From assembly GCA_963966185.1 (NCBI GenBank), contig CAWZYM010000388.1, positions 1-64,000 on the forward strand: DNA of 64,000 nucleotides, in the 5' to 3' direction. Below the pieces are notes generated by a model, which had not been told where the DNA came from, did no database searches, and worked only from the letters and a program-made list of their open reading frames with translations. Within the stretch, counting starts at the first letter, position 1. The number at the start of each line of letters is the position of its first letter. Made by a program: the position numbers and the translations under genes. This document shows, one piece after another, positions 13,188-24,152 of this stretch. The stretch is from Rhabditoides inermis. Lineage: Eukaryota > Nematoda > Chromadorea > Rhabditida > Rhabditidae.

Positions 13188-14967
13188 TCTCCTGCGTGCA
13201 CCCTCATTACTCCCTCGTTTTGCCTCCGACACCTCTCCCTCATCATCGAAAAAGGTCCGTCTTAGTCAGTAGCTAGTCTGCTCTCTACTAGAGTGCGCGC
13301 CAGCACTCTATATATACTTTCGATCTTGAAATGGGACATGTGATCAAAGGGGACATCGTCCGCGCGCGCGTCGCGCCCTCTTTCGGCGGTCGCTGTCGCT
13401 CGCTCCAGGCAGCCACGTCTTCGCCCCTTCACCAGCACCTACTTCTATATCGAATCTCTACGTCCTGAAAGTTTCACGTCTCTATCTCTTTTCTCGTTCT
13501 CGCAAAGCCTCTCGCAAAATGGCTTCTTTTTTCGCGCGACCGCGTTTTGCGCGCTCCCCAGCACCTTTCACAGGCCGCGCAGCGAGACGGCGTTTGCGCT
13601 GGCGTGTAGAGCGCATTTGAATTAGTATTGGACGCGAGGGTTGGCACCATTCCGGCTACTTTTGACTCCTGAAACAAGGACCTGAAAATGGGAAAAATTC
13701 TCGATGCGCCCAGTTGTCTCAACTATTTTGCAATCGCACTCTAACCGTCTGCCGTGCTCTCTCGCCTACCCCGCCGCGATTGAATAGAGGCGATTTCTCT
13801 CTCCGAGTCACTCTTCTGGCGCTCGCCGCGGGCGTATCTTTGCGTTTCATGACATGAAATTTGACATGCACCTTCTACTCACGTCATCTGACGTCTCCTC
13901 CAATTTTCAGCACGTTTCGCCGACTTTTGGCGACTTTACATAGTAAAGGAGGCAGAATTGTCGTGTTTTCTCGACGGAATCAGATTCTCCGTGTCAGATT
14001 ACCCCTATTCCAATAGAAACATTTTCAAATTTGACCTCTACACGCCGGCTGGCACGTCATCGCGGGGTACACGGCGCCGAGGTGAGGCGACTGTCGCGGG
14101 CTTCAAACAGAGTGAGGCGGTCGCAGTGGGTCACAGGGTCAACCGATTGGAATGATCAATAGCTGTATCGATTCCTCTCGGCAATCCGAGTCTCCCTATC
14201 CACTTCTTGTTTCATAATTTTGAGTTTCAGTACTCAATTTGAACGTCACAATTTCGTTCACTACAGTGATAAAGAAAGTGAGGGTAAAAGTCTTTGTAGT
14301 CATCCAATCTTTTCAAATAAAAAATTAAATGATTCCTCTCGGCCGTCCGGATCTCACTTTCCTACTCATACCACATGAATTTCACTTTCAGTACTGAATT
14401 TCGGTGGCAACGCAAAAACAACGTTTATCTGCTCATATCTCGCGATTTTAGTTAGTAAAGATTGTATTTTGACGACGCACAACAAACTGGTAGCATTTTC
14501 GGGTGATCTGTTTTGATTTCACGAACCCGGAATAAAAAGTAATTGTGTATATCGCGCAGCAGTCTCGCCCGCCCCTGGCAAGGCACCAGTCAGAGAGAGT
14601 CGACTGTTTATGACCGGCCCCTGCTCTCGCGCACCGGACCATGTGCCACTCTGCTTTTCCCTTTCACACTCATTTTTGTTTCGCAACACCCCGGTCACAT
14701 AGTCTCCTGCCACTCGGCTCCTCCCCCACTCACTCACGCACTCACTCACTCTGTTCTCGCCTCGCCTCGCTGTTTTGCGCGAGCTGTTTTCAACTTCTCT
14801 GTTCTACTTCAAACATTTTTATACCGTACTCCAAAGTCCGTACGGCTACAGTACTCTCAATAAAACAATAATCCGTCACCTGAAACTGTTCGCTCATTTT
14901 CGCATCACAACGCTGCTGTCGCACACTTTCTTCTCAGTGAACATGTAGCTCTTCTCTCTTTCTCTTT

Positions 14968-14998
<31 letters not shown>

Positions 14999-15065
14999 AT
15001 CTCAGATCTTCTTAGTTCATAGGTAGTTGATAGTTTCTCTCTCTCTCTCTCTTTCACCCCTCTTT
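13188..15065 (+). repeat. Macrosatellite unit 7 (type B copy)
   Basis: TATA at 13309-13316, AATAAA at 14859-14864. It follows unit 2 closely up to about 14,950, then switches to a tail like the end of unit 5. That switch marks a probable recombination junction. Confidence 0.85.
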
Positions 15066-16892
15066 CTTCTGCGTGCACCCTCATTACTCCCTCGTTTTGC
15101 CTCCGACACCTCTCCCTCATCCTCGAAAAAGGTCCGTCTTAGTCAGTAGCTAGTCTGCGCCACCAGAGCGAGGTGAGGCGCCCGCGCGTATATATGGAAA
15201 CGTAAGCCAAAAGGACCAAAGTGGACATTGTCGGCGCGCGCGTCGCGCCCTCTTTCGGCGGTCGCCGTCGCTCGCTCGAGGCAGCCACGTCTTCGCCCTT
15301 CTACCAGCACCTACTTCTATATCGAATCTCTACGTCCTGAAAGTTTCACGTCTCTTTCTCTTTTCGCATCCTCGCAACGCCTCTCGCAAAATGGCTTTTT
15401 TTTCGGCCCCCGTTACGCGACCCTGTTTTCCGCGCTCCCCAGTGCCTTTCACAGGCCGCGCAGCGAGACGGCGTTTGCGCTGGCGTGTAGAGCACATTCG
15501 AATTAGTATTGGACGCGAGGGTTGGCACCATTCCGGCTACTTTTGACTCCTGAAACAAGGACCCGAAAATGGGAAAAATTCTCGATGCGCCCAGTTGTCT
15601 CAACTATTTTGCAATCGCACTCTAACCGTCTGCCGTGCTCTCTCGCCTACCCCGCCGCGATTGAATAGAGGCGATTTCTCTCTCCGAGTCACTCTTCTGG
15701 CGCTCGCCGCGGGCGTATCTTTGCGTTTCATGACATGAAATTTGACATGGTCCTTCTACTCACGTCATCTGACGTCTCCTCCAATTTTCAGCACTTTTCG
15801 CCGACTTTTGGCGACTTTACTTAGTAAAGGAGGCAGAAATGTCGTGTTTTCTCGACGGAATCAGATTCTCCGTGTCAGATTACCCCTATTCCAATAGAAA
15901 CATTTTCAAGTTTGACCTCTACACGCCGGCTGGCACGTCATCGCGGGGTACACGGCGCCGAGGTGAGACTATGGCGGCGGGCTTCAAACAGAGTGAGGCG
16001 GTCGCAGTGGGTCACAGGGTCAACCGATTCGATTGATCAATAGCTCTATCGATTCCTCTCGGCAATCCGAGTCTCCCTATCCACTTCTTGTTTCATAATT
16101 TTGAGTTTCACTACTCAAAGGTCACAATTTCGTTCACTACCGTATTTGGTCACAGGGTCAACCGATCGGGGCGATCAATAGCTGTATCGATTCCCCTCGG
16201 CGTTCCGAGTATCTCTATCCAAGTCACGTTTCATAATTTCAAGTTTCAGGATTGAAATCTCCACTCTCAGACAAACAGCGCTGGCTCACGCGGCTATTAC
16301 TCACTCTCTCAACTCTTCCTTCTCTCTCTCTCCCTCTATTTCATTCCGATTCATATGCTCTCTCTTATGTTCTCGCCTCGCCCTGCATTATTGCACGTAC
16401 TGTCCTCCATTCCTTAAATGATATTTGTCTACCGTACTCCATAGTCCATACAGTACTCTCAACCGAAGCCACTCTGCTCTTTCTTTTCACTCACATTGAT
16501 TGAGATTGTGTTCTCGCCTCGCCCTACATTATTGCACGTACTGTCTTCGAAATTTTTGTTGTTAGTGAGCATAACTTTGAGCTCTCTTTCTCTCAGTCTG
16601 TCTCTACTCTCTGCTCTTTCCGTTTTTTTGCTCGCTCTCATTTCGCTGTTTGTTCCTTCAATTGCGGGCGCGCAACAAGTCCGCTCGCTCACTTTTGTTT
16701 CGCAACACTCCGGTCACACAGTCTTCTGCCACTCGGCTCCTCCCCCAATCACTCGCTCACTTATTCATTCTGTTCTCGCCTCGCCTCGCTGTTTTGCGCA
16801 AGCTGTTTTCAACATTTCCGTTCTCAGTGAATATGAGTTCGAGATTGATCTCTCTGTCTCTTGCTCTCTCTTCTTACCGCGCTTACTGCTCA

Positions 16893-16944
<52 letters not shown>

Positions 16945-16953
16945 ACCCCTCTT
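15066..16953 (+). repeat. Macrosatellite unit 8
   Basis: TATA at 15189-15195 with the GAGGTGAGGCGC type of proximal promoter. The body is intact. The 3' half resembles units 3 and 5 and contains a partial second copy of the GGTCAACCGATCGG segment at about 16147. It ends with (CT)n at about 16895-16941. Confidence 0.8.
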
Positions 16954-18616
16954 TCTCCTGCGTGCACCCTCATTACTCCCTCGTTTTGCCTCCGACACTT
17001 CTCCCTCATCCTCGAAAAAGGTCCGTCTTAGTCAGTAGCTAGTCTGCGCCCCTAAAGCGAGGTGAGGCGCCCGCGCGTATATATGGAAACGTAAGCCAAA
17101 AGGACCAAAGTGGACATTGTCCGCGCGCGCGTCGCGCCTTCTTTCGGCGGTCGCCGTCGCTCGCTCGAGGCAGCCACGTCTTCGCCCTTCTACCAGCACC
17201 TACTTCTATATTATATCTCTAATCCCTGAAAGTTTCAAATCTCTATCTCTTTTCGTTTTCTCGCAACGCCTTTCGCAAAATGGCTTTTTTTTTCGGCCTC
17301 CGTTACGCGACCCTGTTTTGCGCGCTCTCCAGCGCCTTTCACAGGACGCGCAGCAAGACGGCGTTTGCGCTGGCGTGTAGAGCGCATTTGAATTAGTATT
17401 GGACGCGAGGGTTGGCACCATTCCGGCTACTTTCGACTCCTGAAACAAGGACCTGAAAATGGGAAAAATTCTCGATGCGCCCAGCTGGCTCAACTATTTT
17501 GCAATCGCACTCTAACCGTCTGCCGTGCTCTCTCGCCTACCCCGCCGCGATTGAATAGAGGCGATTTCTCTCTCCGAGTCACTCTTCTGGCGCTCGCCGC
17601 GGGCGTATCTTTGCGTTTCATGACATGAAATTTGACATGGTCCTTCTACTCACGTCATCTGACGTCTCCTCCATTTTTCAGCACGTTTCGCCGACTTTTG
17701 GCGACTTCACAAAGTAAAGGAGGCAGAATTGTCGTGTTTTCTCGACGGAATCAGATTCTCCGTGTCAGATTACCCCTATTCCAATAGAAACATTTTCAAA
17801 TTTGACCTCTACACGCCGGCTGGCACGTCATCGCGGGGTACACGGCGCCGAGGTGAGACTATGGCGGCGGGCTTCAAACAGAGTGAGGCGGTCGCAGTGG
17901 GTCACAGGGTCAACCGATTGGAATGATCAATAGCTCTATCGATTCCTCTCGGCAATCCGAGTCTCCCTATCCACTTCTTGTTTCATAATTTTGAGTTTTA
18001 GTACTCAATTTGAAGGTCACAATTTCGTTCACTACAGTGATAAAGAAAGTGAGGTTAAAAGTCTTTGTAGTCATCCAATCTTTTCAAATAAAAGATTAAG
18101 TGGCTCAACCGATTGGAATGATCAATAGCTCTATCGATTCCTCTCGGCAATCCGAGTCTCCCTATCCACTTCTTGTTTCAAAATTTTGAGTTCCAGTACT
18201 CAATTTGAAGGTCACAATTTCGTTCACTACAGTGATAAAGAAAGTGAGGTTAAAAGTCTTTGTAGTCATCCAATCTTTTCAAATAAAAAATTAAATGATT
18301 CCTCTCGGCCGTCCGGATCTCACTTTCCTACTCATACCACATGAATTTCACTTTCAGTACTGAATTTCGGTGGCAATGCAAAAACAACGTTTATCTGCTC
18401 ATATCTCGCGATTTTAGTCAGTAAAGATTGTATTTTGACGACGGAATCGAGTTCACCGTGCCAGATTACATGTATTGGCGTCTTTACATTTTAAAAATTC
18501 TCTTTAACAACCGTCTGGCACGTCGTCGCGGGGTGCACCGAGGAGCTCTCTTTTTCTCTCTTTCTCTTCACTGCGAACGTGGTGTCTTATCTTGGTAGTT
18601 CATAGTACGTTCATAG

Positions 18617-18663
<47 letters not shown>

Positions 18664-19322
18664 TTTTCTTTCTCTCTCCCTTTGCACGCCACAACATTTA
18701 CACTGTTTTTCCCACTCCGACTATGAGACTACTGTAGCCACATGAAATGTATCTATCTGATCACAGTCAGTCTCTTGTGAGACCTTTTTTAAAGTTCGAA
18801 ACGTACACAACAAACTGGTAGGGTTGATCTGTTTTGATTTCACGAACCCGGAATAAAAAGTAATTGTGTATATCGCGCAGCAGTCTCGCCCGCCCCTGGC
18901 AAGGCACCAGTCAGAGAGAGTCGACTGTTTATGATCGGCCCCTCCTCTCGCGCACCGGAGCTCACTCATTTTTGTTTCGCAATACACTGGTCACACAGTC
19001 TCCTGGCTTTTTTTTTGCAGTTGCGGGCGCGCCCCAAGTCCGCTGGCTCACTTTTGTTTCGCAACACTCCGGTCACACAGTCTCCTGAAACTCGTCTCCT
19101 CCCCCACTCACTCACTCACTCACTCTGTTCTCGCCTCGCCTCGCGGTTTTGCGCGAGCTGTTTTCAACTTCTCTGTTCTACTTCAAACATTTTTATACCG
19201 TACTCCGAAGTCCGTACGGCTACAGTACTCTCAATAAAACAATAATCCGTCTACCTAAAACTGTTCGCTCATTTTCGCATCACAACGCTTCTGTCGCACA
19301 CTTTCTTCTCAGTGAGCATGTA

Positions 19323-19364
<42 letters not shown>

Positions 19365-19404
19365 GCCTCTCACTCATCTCTCTTTCTCAGAAAGAGAGCA
19401 TGCA

Positions 19405-19449
<45 letters not shown>

Positions 19450-19457
19450 ACCCCTCT
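16954..19457 (+). repeat. Macrosatellite unit 9 (rearranged)
   Basis: TATA at 17078-17084, AATAAA at 19233-19238. It contains a direct duplication of about 186 bp (17922 and 18108 copies of AACCGATTGGAATGATC). It also holds a diverged second copy of the ~100-bp body segment at about 18437-18540, then a type-A-like 3' end. The internal divergence makes it the oldest-looking unit. Confidence 0.8.
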
Positions 19458-19570
19458 TTCTCCTGCGTGCACCCTCATTACTCCCTCGTTTTGCCTCCGA
19501 CACCTCTCCCTCATCATCGAAAAAGGTCCGTCTTAGTCAGTAGCTAGTCCTCCAGGCGGCGACTATATAT
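19458..19570 (+). repeat. Truncated tenth macrosatellite head
   Basis: Only the 5' head survives: the CTCCTGCGTGCACCCT block, the constant upstream block and a TATA at 19564-19570. Unrelated AT-rich sequence begins immediately after. The array therefore stops at a promoter. Confidence 0.8.
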
Positions 19571-19666
19571 GATACATATGTGCACATACATAAACGATTC
19601 CAAAAGCAACATTCGAATTCATTTGCAAACATCGCAAAACATTCGCAAAACAAATTGGCATATGTG

Positions 19667-19735
19667 AAGATCGAACGCGCCTGGTTAGTACCAGTACGCC
19701 CTCACCCTACCACTTGAGCTATTCCACATCATGAT
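19667..19735 (-). mobile_element. tRNA-derived SINE-like fragment
   Basis: On the minus strand an A-box-like TAGCTCAAGTGGTAGGGTG is followed, at tRNA spacing, by a B-box-like GTTCGATCTTC. The ends do not pair as an acceptor stem, so this is a tRNA-derived promoter head and not a functional tRNA. No clear tail was delimited. Confidence 0.5.
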
Positions 19736-19752
19736 GAAACTTCTTTGAGAAT

Positions 19753-19823
19753 ATGGGGTGGCTAGCGCAGTGGATGTGCGCGCATCATGCTGAAGGTCCC
19801 GAGTTCAATTCTCTCGGCGGCCA
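19753..19823 (+). mobile_element. tRNA-derived SINE-like fragment
   Basis: A-box-like TAGCGCAGTGGAT and B-box-like GAGTTCAATTC are spaced as in a tRNA. The cloverleaf is broken in the anticodon arm. It lies about 20 bp from an oppositely oriented tRNA-like head. Confidence 0.5.
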
Positions 19824-20382
19824 ATGATGTACCGCTAGTCACGGTGGAGTGACGACCACCTTCACAACTTTCGTCAGCCTCTAGTCAGAAGTCTGTGACG
19901 TCATCTGATCCAAATTCATTGCATCAATCGATGGACCCCATGTAAGCAGCTAGCGATTTGTACTCGAGAGCCTTAGGTCAATCCCCTTATTGGCTAGGTC
20001 GACGGTTGTATAACTTGAAACTGCTGATAAACAAACTTTTAACGGTAGTACATGCACTCGCAATATGACATGATAACTAGTGAAGAATGGCTAGTTTACT
20101 CGTAGTAGAATTTCATTTCGACTAGCTAGTAACTTGCTAGGTAATGGAACTGCTTAGGAGATGAAGGGAAAAAGAGAGAAATTTGTAACGTGTGTAGCGC
20201 GCGTCAATGAGCGACCGGCAGGCGCGTGAGCGATTCGACCAAGCTATTTCGAAGGTTTCTAATTTACATACATTCATTATATAACACAACATTGTTCGGC
20301 AACACATGATCTATCAGTTTCAAAAAAGCGGGAATCACAGAAACTATTTTATAATTTCAAACCAGTGAATATTACTGTAGTA

Positions 20383-20676
20383 TGCCGGGGGCACGGCTCA
20401 GTGGATAGAGCGTTCGTCTCTCAATCTCATGGTCGCTGGTTCGATCCCCCTCGGAGTCAATCATTCTTGCGAAATTCACCAAGCCCCTGTGGTGTGGCAA
20501 ACCACTCTCATGGTAGCCAGAAGGCGTCACAGCACCATCTACGGACTCAAGAACGGAATTCAAGACGTCCGACGCCACCCAACCCAACTACCTCTGCTGA
20601 CGTCGTCGTAATCCAAGAACCCTATCTTGTTCTCGACTAGGAGGACCCCGGATTCAACCGGCTAAACAAAAAAAAA
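20383..20676 (+). mobile_element. tRNA-derived SINE with body and A-rich tail
   Basis: The head has A box GGCTCAGTGGATAGAGC and B box GGTTCGATCCC. It is followed by about 200 bp of unrelated body and ends in ACAAAAAAAAA. This head-body-tail order is that of tRNA-derived SINEs. Flanks are only weakly similar (TATTACTGTAGTAT and TATTGTTGTATA), so a target-site duplication is uncertain. The open frames through it are incidental. Confidence 0.65.
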
Positions 20677-20806
20677 GTATTGTTGTATAAGTTATTTGTA
20701 TTTTCAATCATGACATTCTGACTAGTGAGTTTGTAATATGTAAATTGTATTTTCGTAATTCACAAATGTGAAAAAATTTCTTCGAAATTTGAAAAAAGGA
20801 CATCCA

Positions 20807-21182
20807 TTCTCTTTCGAAAAGTACGTAAGTAAAGAGAAGAGGTTTGTCTGGATCTGATTCAACAAAAGCACATGCATAAAATCTCTTTGCAGCTGACTAA
20901 AATATCAAAACAAACCTGCTCTTTCGAATTTATGAAATTAGAACATAAACATTGTGCATTATAATAATTTATTTATAGTGAATTATAATGAAAATTTGGC
21001 CTATTTCACAGTCACCTTACATTATATATTTTTAATGTTAAAAACACATTTTAGAGTGATTCGAAAGAGCAGGTTTGTTTTGATATTTTAGTCAGCTGCA
21101 AAGAGATTTTATGCATGTGCTTTTGTTGAATCAGATCCAGACAAACCTCTTCTCTTTACTTACGTACTTTTCGAAAGAGAAT
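20807..21182. mobile_element. Foldback (MITE-like) element, ~122-bp arms
   Basis: The left arm 20807-20928, beginning ATTCTCTTTCGAAAAG, is repeated in inverted form at 21060-21182 with very few mismatches. The two arms flank an AT-rich loop of about 130 bp. The interior is non-coding. CTTTCGAA occurs at both ends of each arm. Flanks are CATCC and ACCATTC, so a target duplication is not clean. Confidence 0.8.
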
Positions 21183-21378
21183 ACCATTCTAGTTAGAACG
21201 AGATACATACCATAGGATTGTTTTCGAAGCCGATATCTCAAGTATAAGGGTTATAAGGGTACCTCCTATTTTTACTTTTTTTGAAATTGTTTTCAGAGTT
21301 AATGTGATGTTTCAATTGTTTTGTATGTGTTTGTAAACGTTTGTTTTCGCGATAATATCAAAATCTTGTGCGAGATTC

Positions 21379-22032
21379 GTGATTTATCGAGTACAGAAGC
21401 GTCATTGTGCCATTACGCCGACAGACACCTTGCTCCTTTGTTCACGAAAGGCTAGGTTACTACAGCCCACGGGCAAAAGTTATGTACGAGGTGTCAATAT
21501 TCCTGGGAGACGAGTACTCCGAACACTTCGATGTCTTCCGCCCTCCCCTCGTCCGGCCATCCCAGAAAGATCTCCACGCACGCTGCACCAGATTCTCACT
21601 GTACCTCACATTCACTTTCCTTGAAAACAAGGTCAGATCATTTCATAGATTATGTGATTGCTATTTATTTTTAGGTCTTCCGATCGATGTGGAGTCAGCG
21701 CGGCAACTATCGCCATAGAACCAACAACATAGCCGAGGGCTACAACTCGTATCTGACCGGTCACTTCAGTGAGTCATCTATCTGTGGAAGTGTTGTAACA
21801 TTGGTGTTCAGCTGGCAAGAACCCTCGGCTGCACGACTCGGTGGCCGTGATCCGACAGCAGGTGTACATGAGCATGCTGGAGGCTCGCGACTCCTCCAGC
21901 TGGAGGACGACATCTATGATGGCAACGTCGGAAGGGCCTACGTCATGGCCTTCCTCGACAAGATGGTCCCTTACCAGAAGAAGAACACTCGTTGATTTGT
22001 ATAATTGTATATATGTACATAATATTAATAAA
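21379..22032 (+). pseudogene. Degenerate MULE-like transposase 3' end
   Basis: Exon-like pieces end at 21631, run 21675-21768 and restart at 21812, with good GT/AG junctions and matching phases. The middle one encodes MWSQRGNYRHRTNNIAEGYN, resembling the W...RTNN..EG(Y/W)(N/H) signature near the end of MULE-family transposases. After about 21885 the plausible protein (LEDDIYDGNVGRAYVMAF...KKNTR, stop at 21995) continues in another frame, so a frameshift or missed splice is present. AATAAA follows at 22027. No N-terminal catalytic region is present in the window. It could alternatively be a domesticated gene fragment. Confidence 0.45.
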
Positions 22033-22280
22033 ATAGATTATTTTATTTTTTCATTATTTCATTCAGTTTCATCAGATTTTTTCCGATTTAGAAAATATAT
22101 ACTTTTATGGAAGTAGCATTCAAAATGTATTTTCATCTATTTTTCGAAAGTATTTAAATGTTTTCGAGTGATCACTCATGCACAAACTCGCGTGGCGGCG
22201 CCAGTCGTAAAAGACTCCTCGCTCCCTCTCCTCCTACTTCGCCACAGGCGATCTCACTCTCTCCAGCGCATCCTCCCCTA

Positions 22281-23621
22281 GGCCTCCGACAGACTTTTTC
22301 GCGAGCGAAATGCGAAAATAATCGCAAAACTTTTAGCTTGAGAGAATCGCGAAACTACCCATAATCGCGCGAATTGGTGATCTTTTTCGCTGAAATTTGG
22401 CGAATTCGAAGATATTTGCTTCCACTGAGAATTACGCAGATTTGTTTTCTTTGTTATAATTTAAAACTTACTTCTTAGAGGTTGTGTGACATGTTTAACA
22501 CCAAACATTCAAATAGGAACATTGTTTTGGCCCCGGGCAGACTTTTTCGCGAAAAAAATCGCGCGAAAACTGCAATGCTTTAGCATGCATTATCGATTAG
22601 CGAATCGCAGAGCGAATCGCAAAAATGTTTTCGGCAAAATATTGCGAAAACAGGTGACATACTTTTTCGCGCGAAAATTTCAGCGAATCGCGAAAATTTT
22701 CGCGGACTCAGTTTTCGCTGCGAAACGGGAGATACCAGAGATTCGCTACATTTTCGCGAATCCTTGTACGAAATTTGTCTTTTCTGAATATTGTTCATTC
22801 TTTATAAATGAAAAGACACTTCATACACATCGTGGAAGCTGTATTGCCCACAGTTGGTTGCAGTTATTACATACTAGTCGTTGCGCACTCGTGCCACCCG
22901 ATTCGCGCGAAAAGTTTAGCGAATTTGAAAAAAAGGCGTGCGCAAGTGACAAAACAATGTTCTTATTCAAATGTTTGGTGTTAAACATGTCACACAACCT
23001 CTAAGAAGTAGGTTTTCAATTATAACAAAGAAAACAAGTCTATATAATTCTCAGTGAAAGCGGATATCTTCAAACTCGCCAACTTTCAGCGAAAAGATCA
23101 CGAATTCGCGCGAAAATGGGTAGTTTCGCGAATCTCTCAAGCTAAAAGTTTTGCGATTATTTTCGCATTTCGCGTGCGAAAAAGTCTGCCGGAGGCCTTT
23201 GTCACTGGCGCACGTCTTTTTTCAAATTCGCCAAACTTTTCGCGCGAATCGGGTGGCACGAGTGCGCAACGACTAGTATGTAATAGCAGCAAACAATTGT
23301 GGTCAATACAGCTTCCACGATGTTCATGAAGTGTATTTTCAATTATAAAGAATGAAAAATATACAGAAAAGTGAAAATTCGTATCTGGATTCGCGAAAAA
23401 GTAGCGAATCTGTGGTATCTCTCGTTTCGCAGCGAAAACGGTGTCCGCGAAAATTTTCGCGATTCGCTGAAATTTTCGCGCGAAAAAGTATGTCACCTAT
23501 TTTCGCAAATTTTCGCCGAAAACATTTTTGCGATTCGCGCTGCGAATTGCAAATCAATAATGCATGCTAAAGCATTGCAGTTTTCGCGCGATTTTTTTCG
23601 CGAAAAAGTCTGCCCGGGGCC
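22281..23621. mobile_element. 1.34-kb mobile element with interleaved arms A-B-A*-B*
   Basis: Four abutting blocks: A 22281-22528, B 22529-22950, A* 22951-23197 (reverse complement of A, roughly 90% identical) and B* 23198-23621 (reverse complement of B). A begins GGCCTCCGACAGACTTTTTC and B begins GGCCCCGGGCAGACTTTTTC; A* and B* end in their complements. The whole therefore has ~23-bp terminal inverted repeats. The flanks read CTA on both sides, a possible 3-bp target duplication. The palindromic motif TTTTCGCGCGAAAA and variants recur throughout. The open frames are by-products of the repeated motif. Confidence 0.8.
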
Positions 23622-24152
23622 CTAAGCCCTGCCCCCAAGATACATGATCGTATGTATCCGTGCCATACAAACTGCCCTTTCCCACCCGGAACTCTCCAGA
23701 CATTTGAGTGGCAGTTGTGCACTATGGACAAATTGTTATGTGTGTATGTTCCAATTGATAAATAGTTATCAGTATTAAAACACTAACAGCATATTCATTG
23801 AATTGTTTTATGCGTTGGGGGATGTGGGAAGGCACGGGAATTCGCGTCATAAATCGGAAAGACGCTCACAATTGGGACAATATTGACAATAAGATGCAAG
23901 GAACAAGTAGTGCGCATGCGAAATGCGACAACGGACACACATACGCTGCATTCAGAACGGATACCCAGTATGCTCGGAGAGAGGGACGCACCCTCTTTGA
24001 TCTTCTGCTATTCAAAGTGAATGTGTTGCTCAAGAGATAGTATGGTTATAGGTATAGGGTCGCGGAGGGAGTATTATATATGACAATGATTATGACTCGC
24101 ATGATGACAAGAGGAAAGTTGTGTGTGAGTGTGAGTGAATGTGGTTGCGAAA
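23622..24152. other. Intergenic, nothing recognised
   Basis: Single-copy-looking sequence between the interleaved foldback element and the stop codon of the attractin gene. It would contain the attractin 3' UTR on the minus strand. No clear AATAAA on that strand and no convincing ORF. Confidence 0.5.

Larger units (their letters stand above)
691..19570 (+). repeat. Macrosatellite: nine ~1.9-2.5 kb units plus truncated tenth
   Basis: Each unit starts with a block beginning CTCCTGCGTGCACCCT, followed by a constant stretch ending TTAGTCAGTAGCTAGT, about 45 variable bases and a TATA box. A conserved ~750-bp body follows, then a more variable 3' half that ends in long (CT)n. Unit starts lie near 691, 2735, 4669, 6601, 8639, 11158, 13188, 15066, 16954 and 19458. 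The body has a donor-like GCCGAG/GTGAGA, the 3' half has TTGCAG acceptor-like sites, and six units carry AATAAA about 1.55-1.7 kb (2.15 kb in unit 9) after the TATA. Open frames are short, serine-rich or begin without ATG, so the array appears non-coding. It could be a tandem non-coding RNA gene cluster or a satellite that captured a promoter. Confidence 0.9.

Noticed and set aside
461..19570. Regularly spaced repeats as a CRISPR array
   Set aside because: Periods are 99 bp and ~2 kb without short repeat/unique spacer alternation, and the genome is eukaryotic with introns.
20384..20460. Functional tRNA gene
   Set aside because: A and B boxes are present but the acceptor ends and anticodon arm do not pair, and an A-rich tail follows, so it is SINE-like.
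22486..23004. 172-codon frame within the interleaved element
   Set aside because: Composed of TTCGCGAA-derived residues, and comparable frames occur on both strands.
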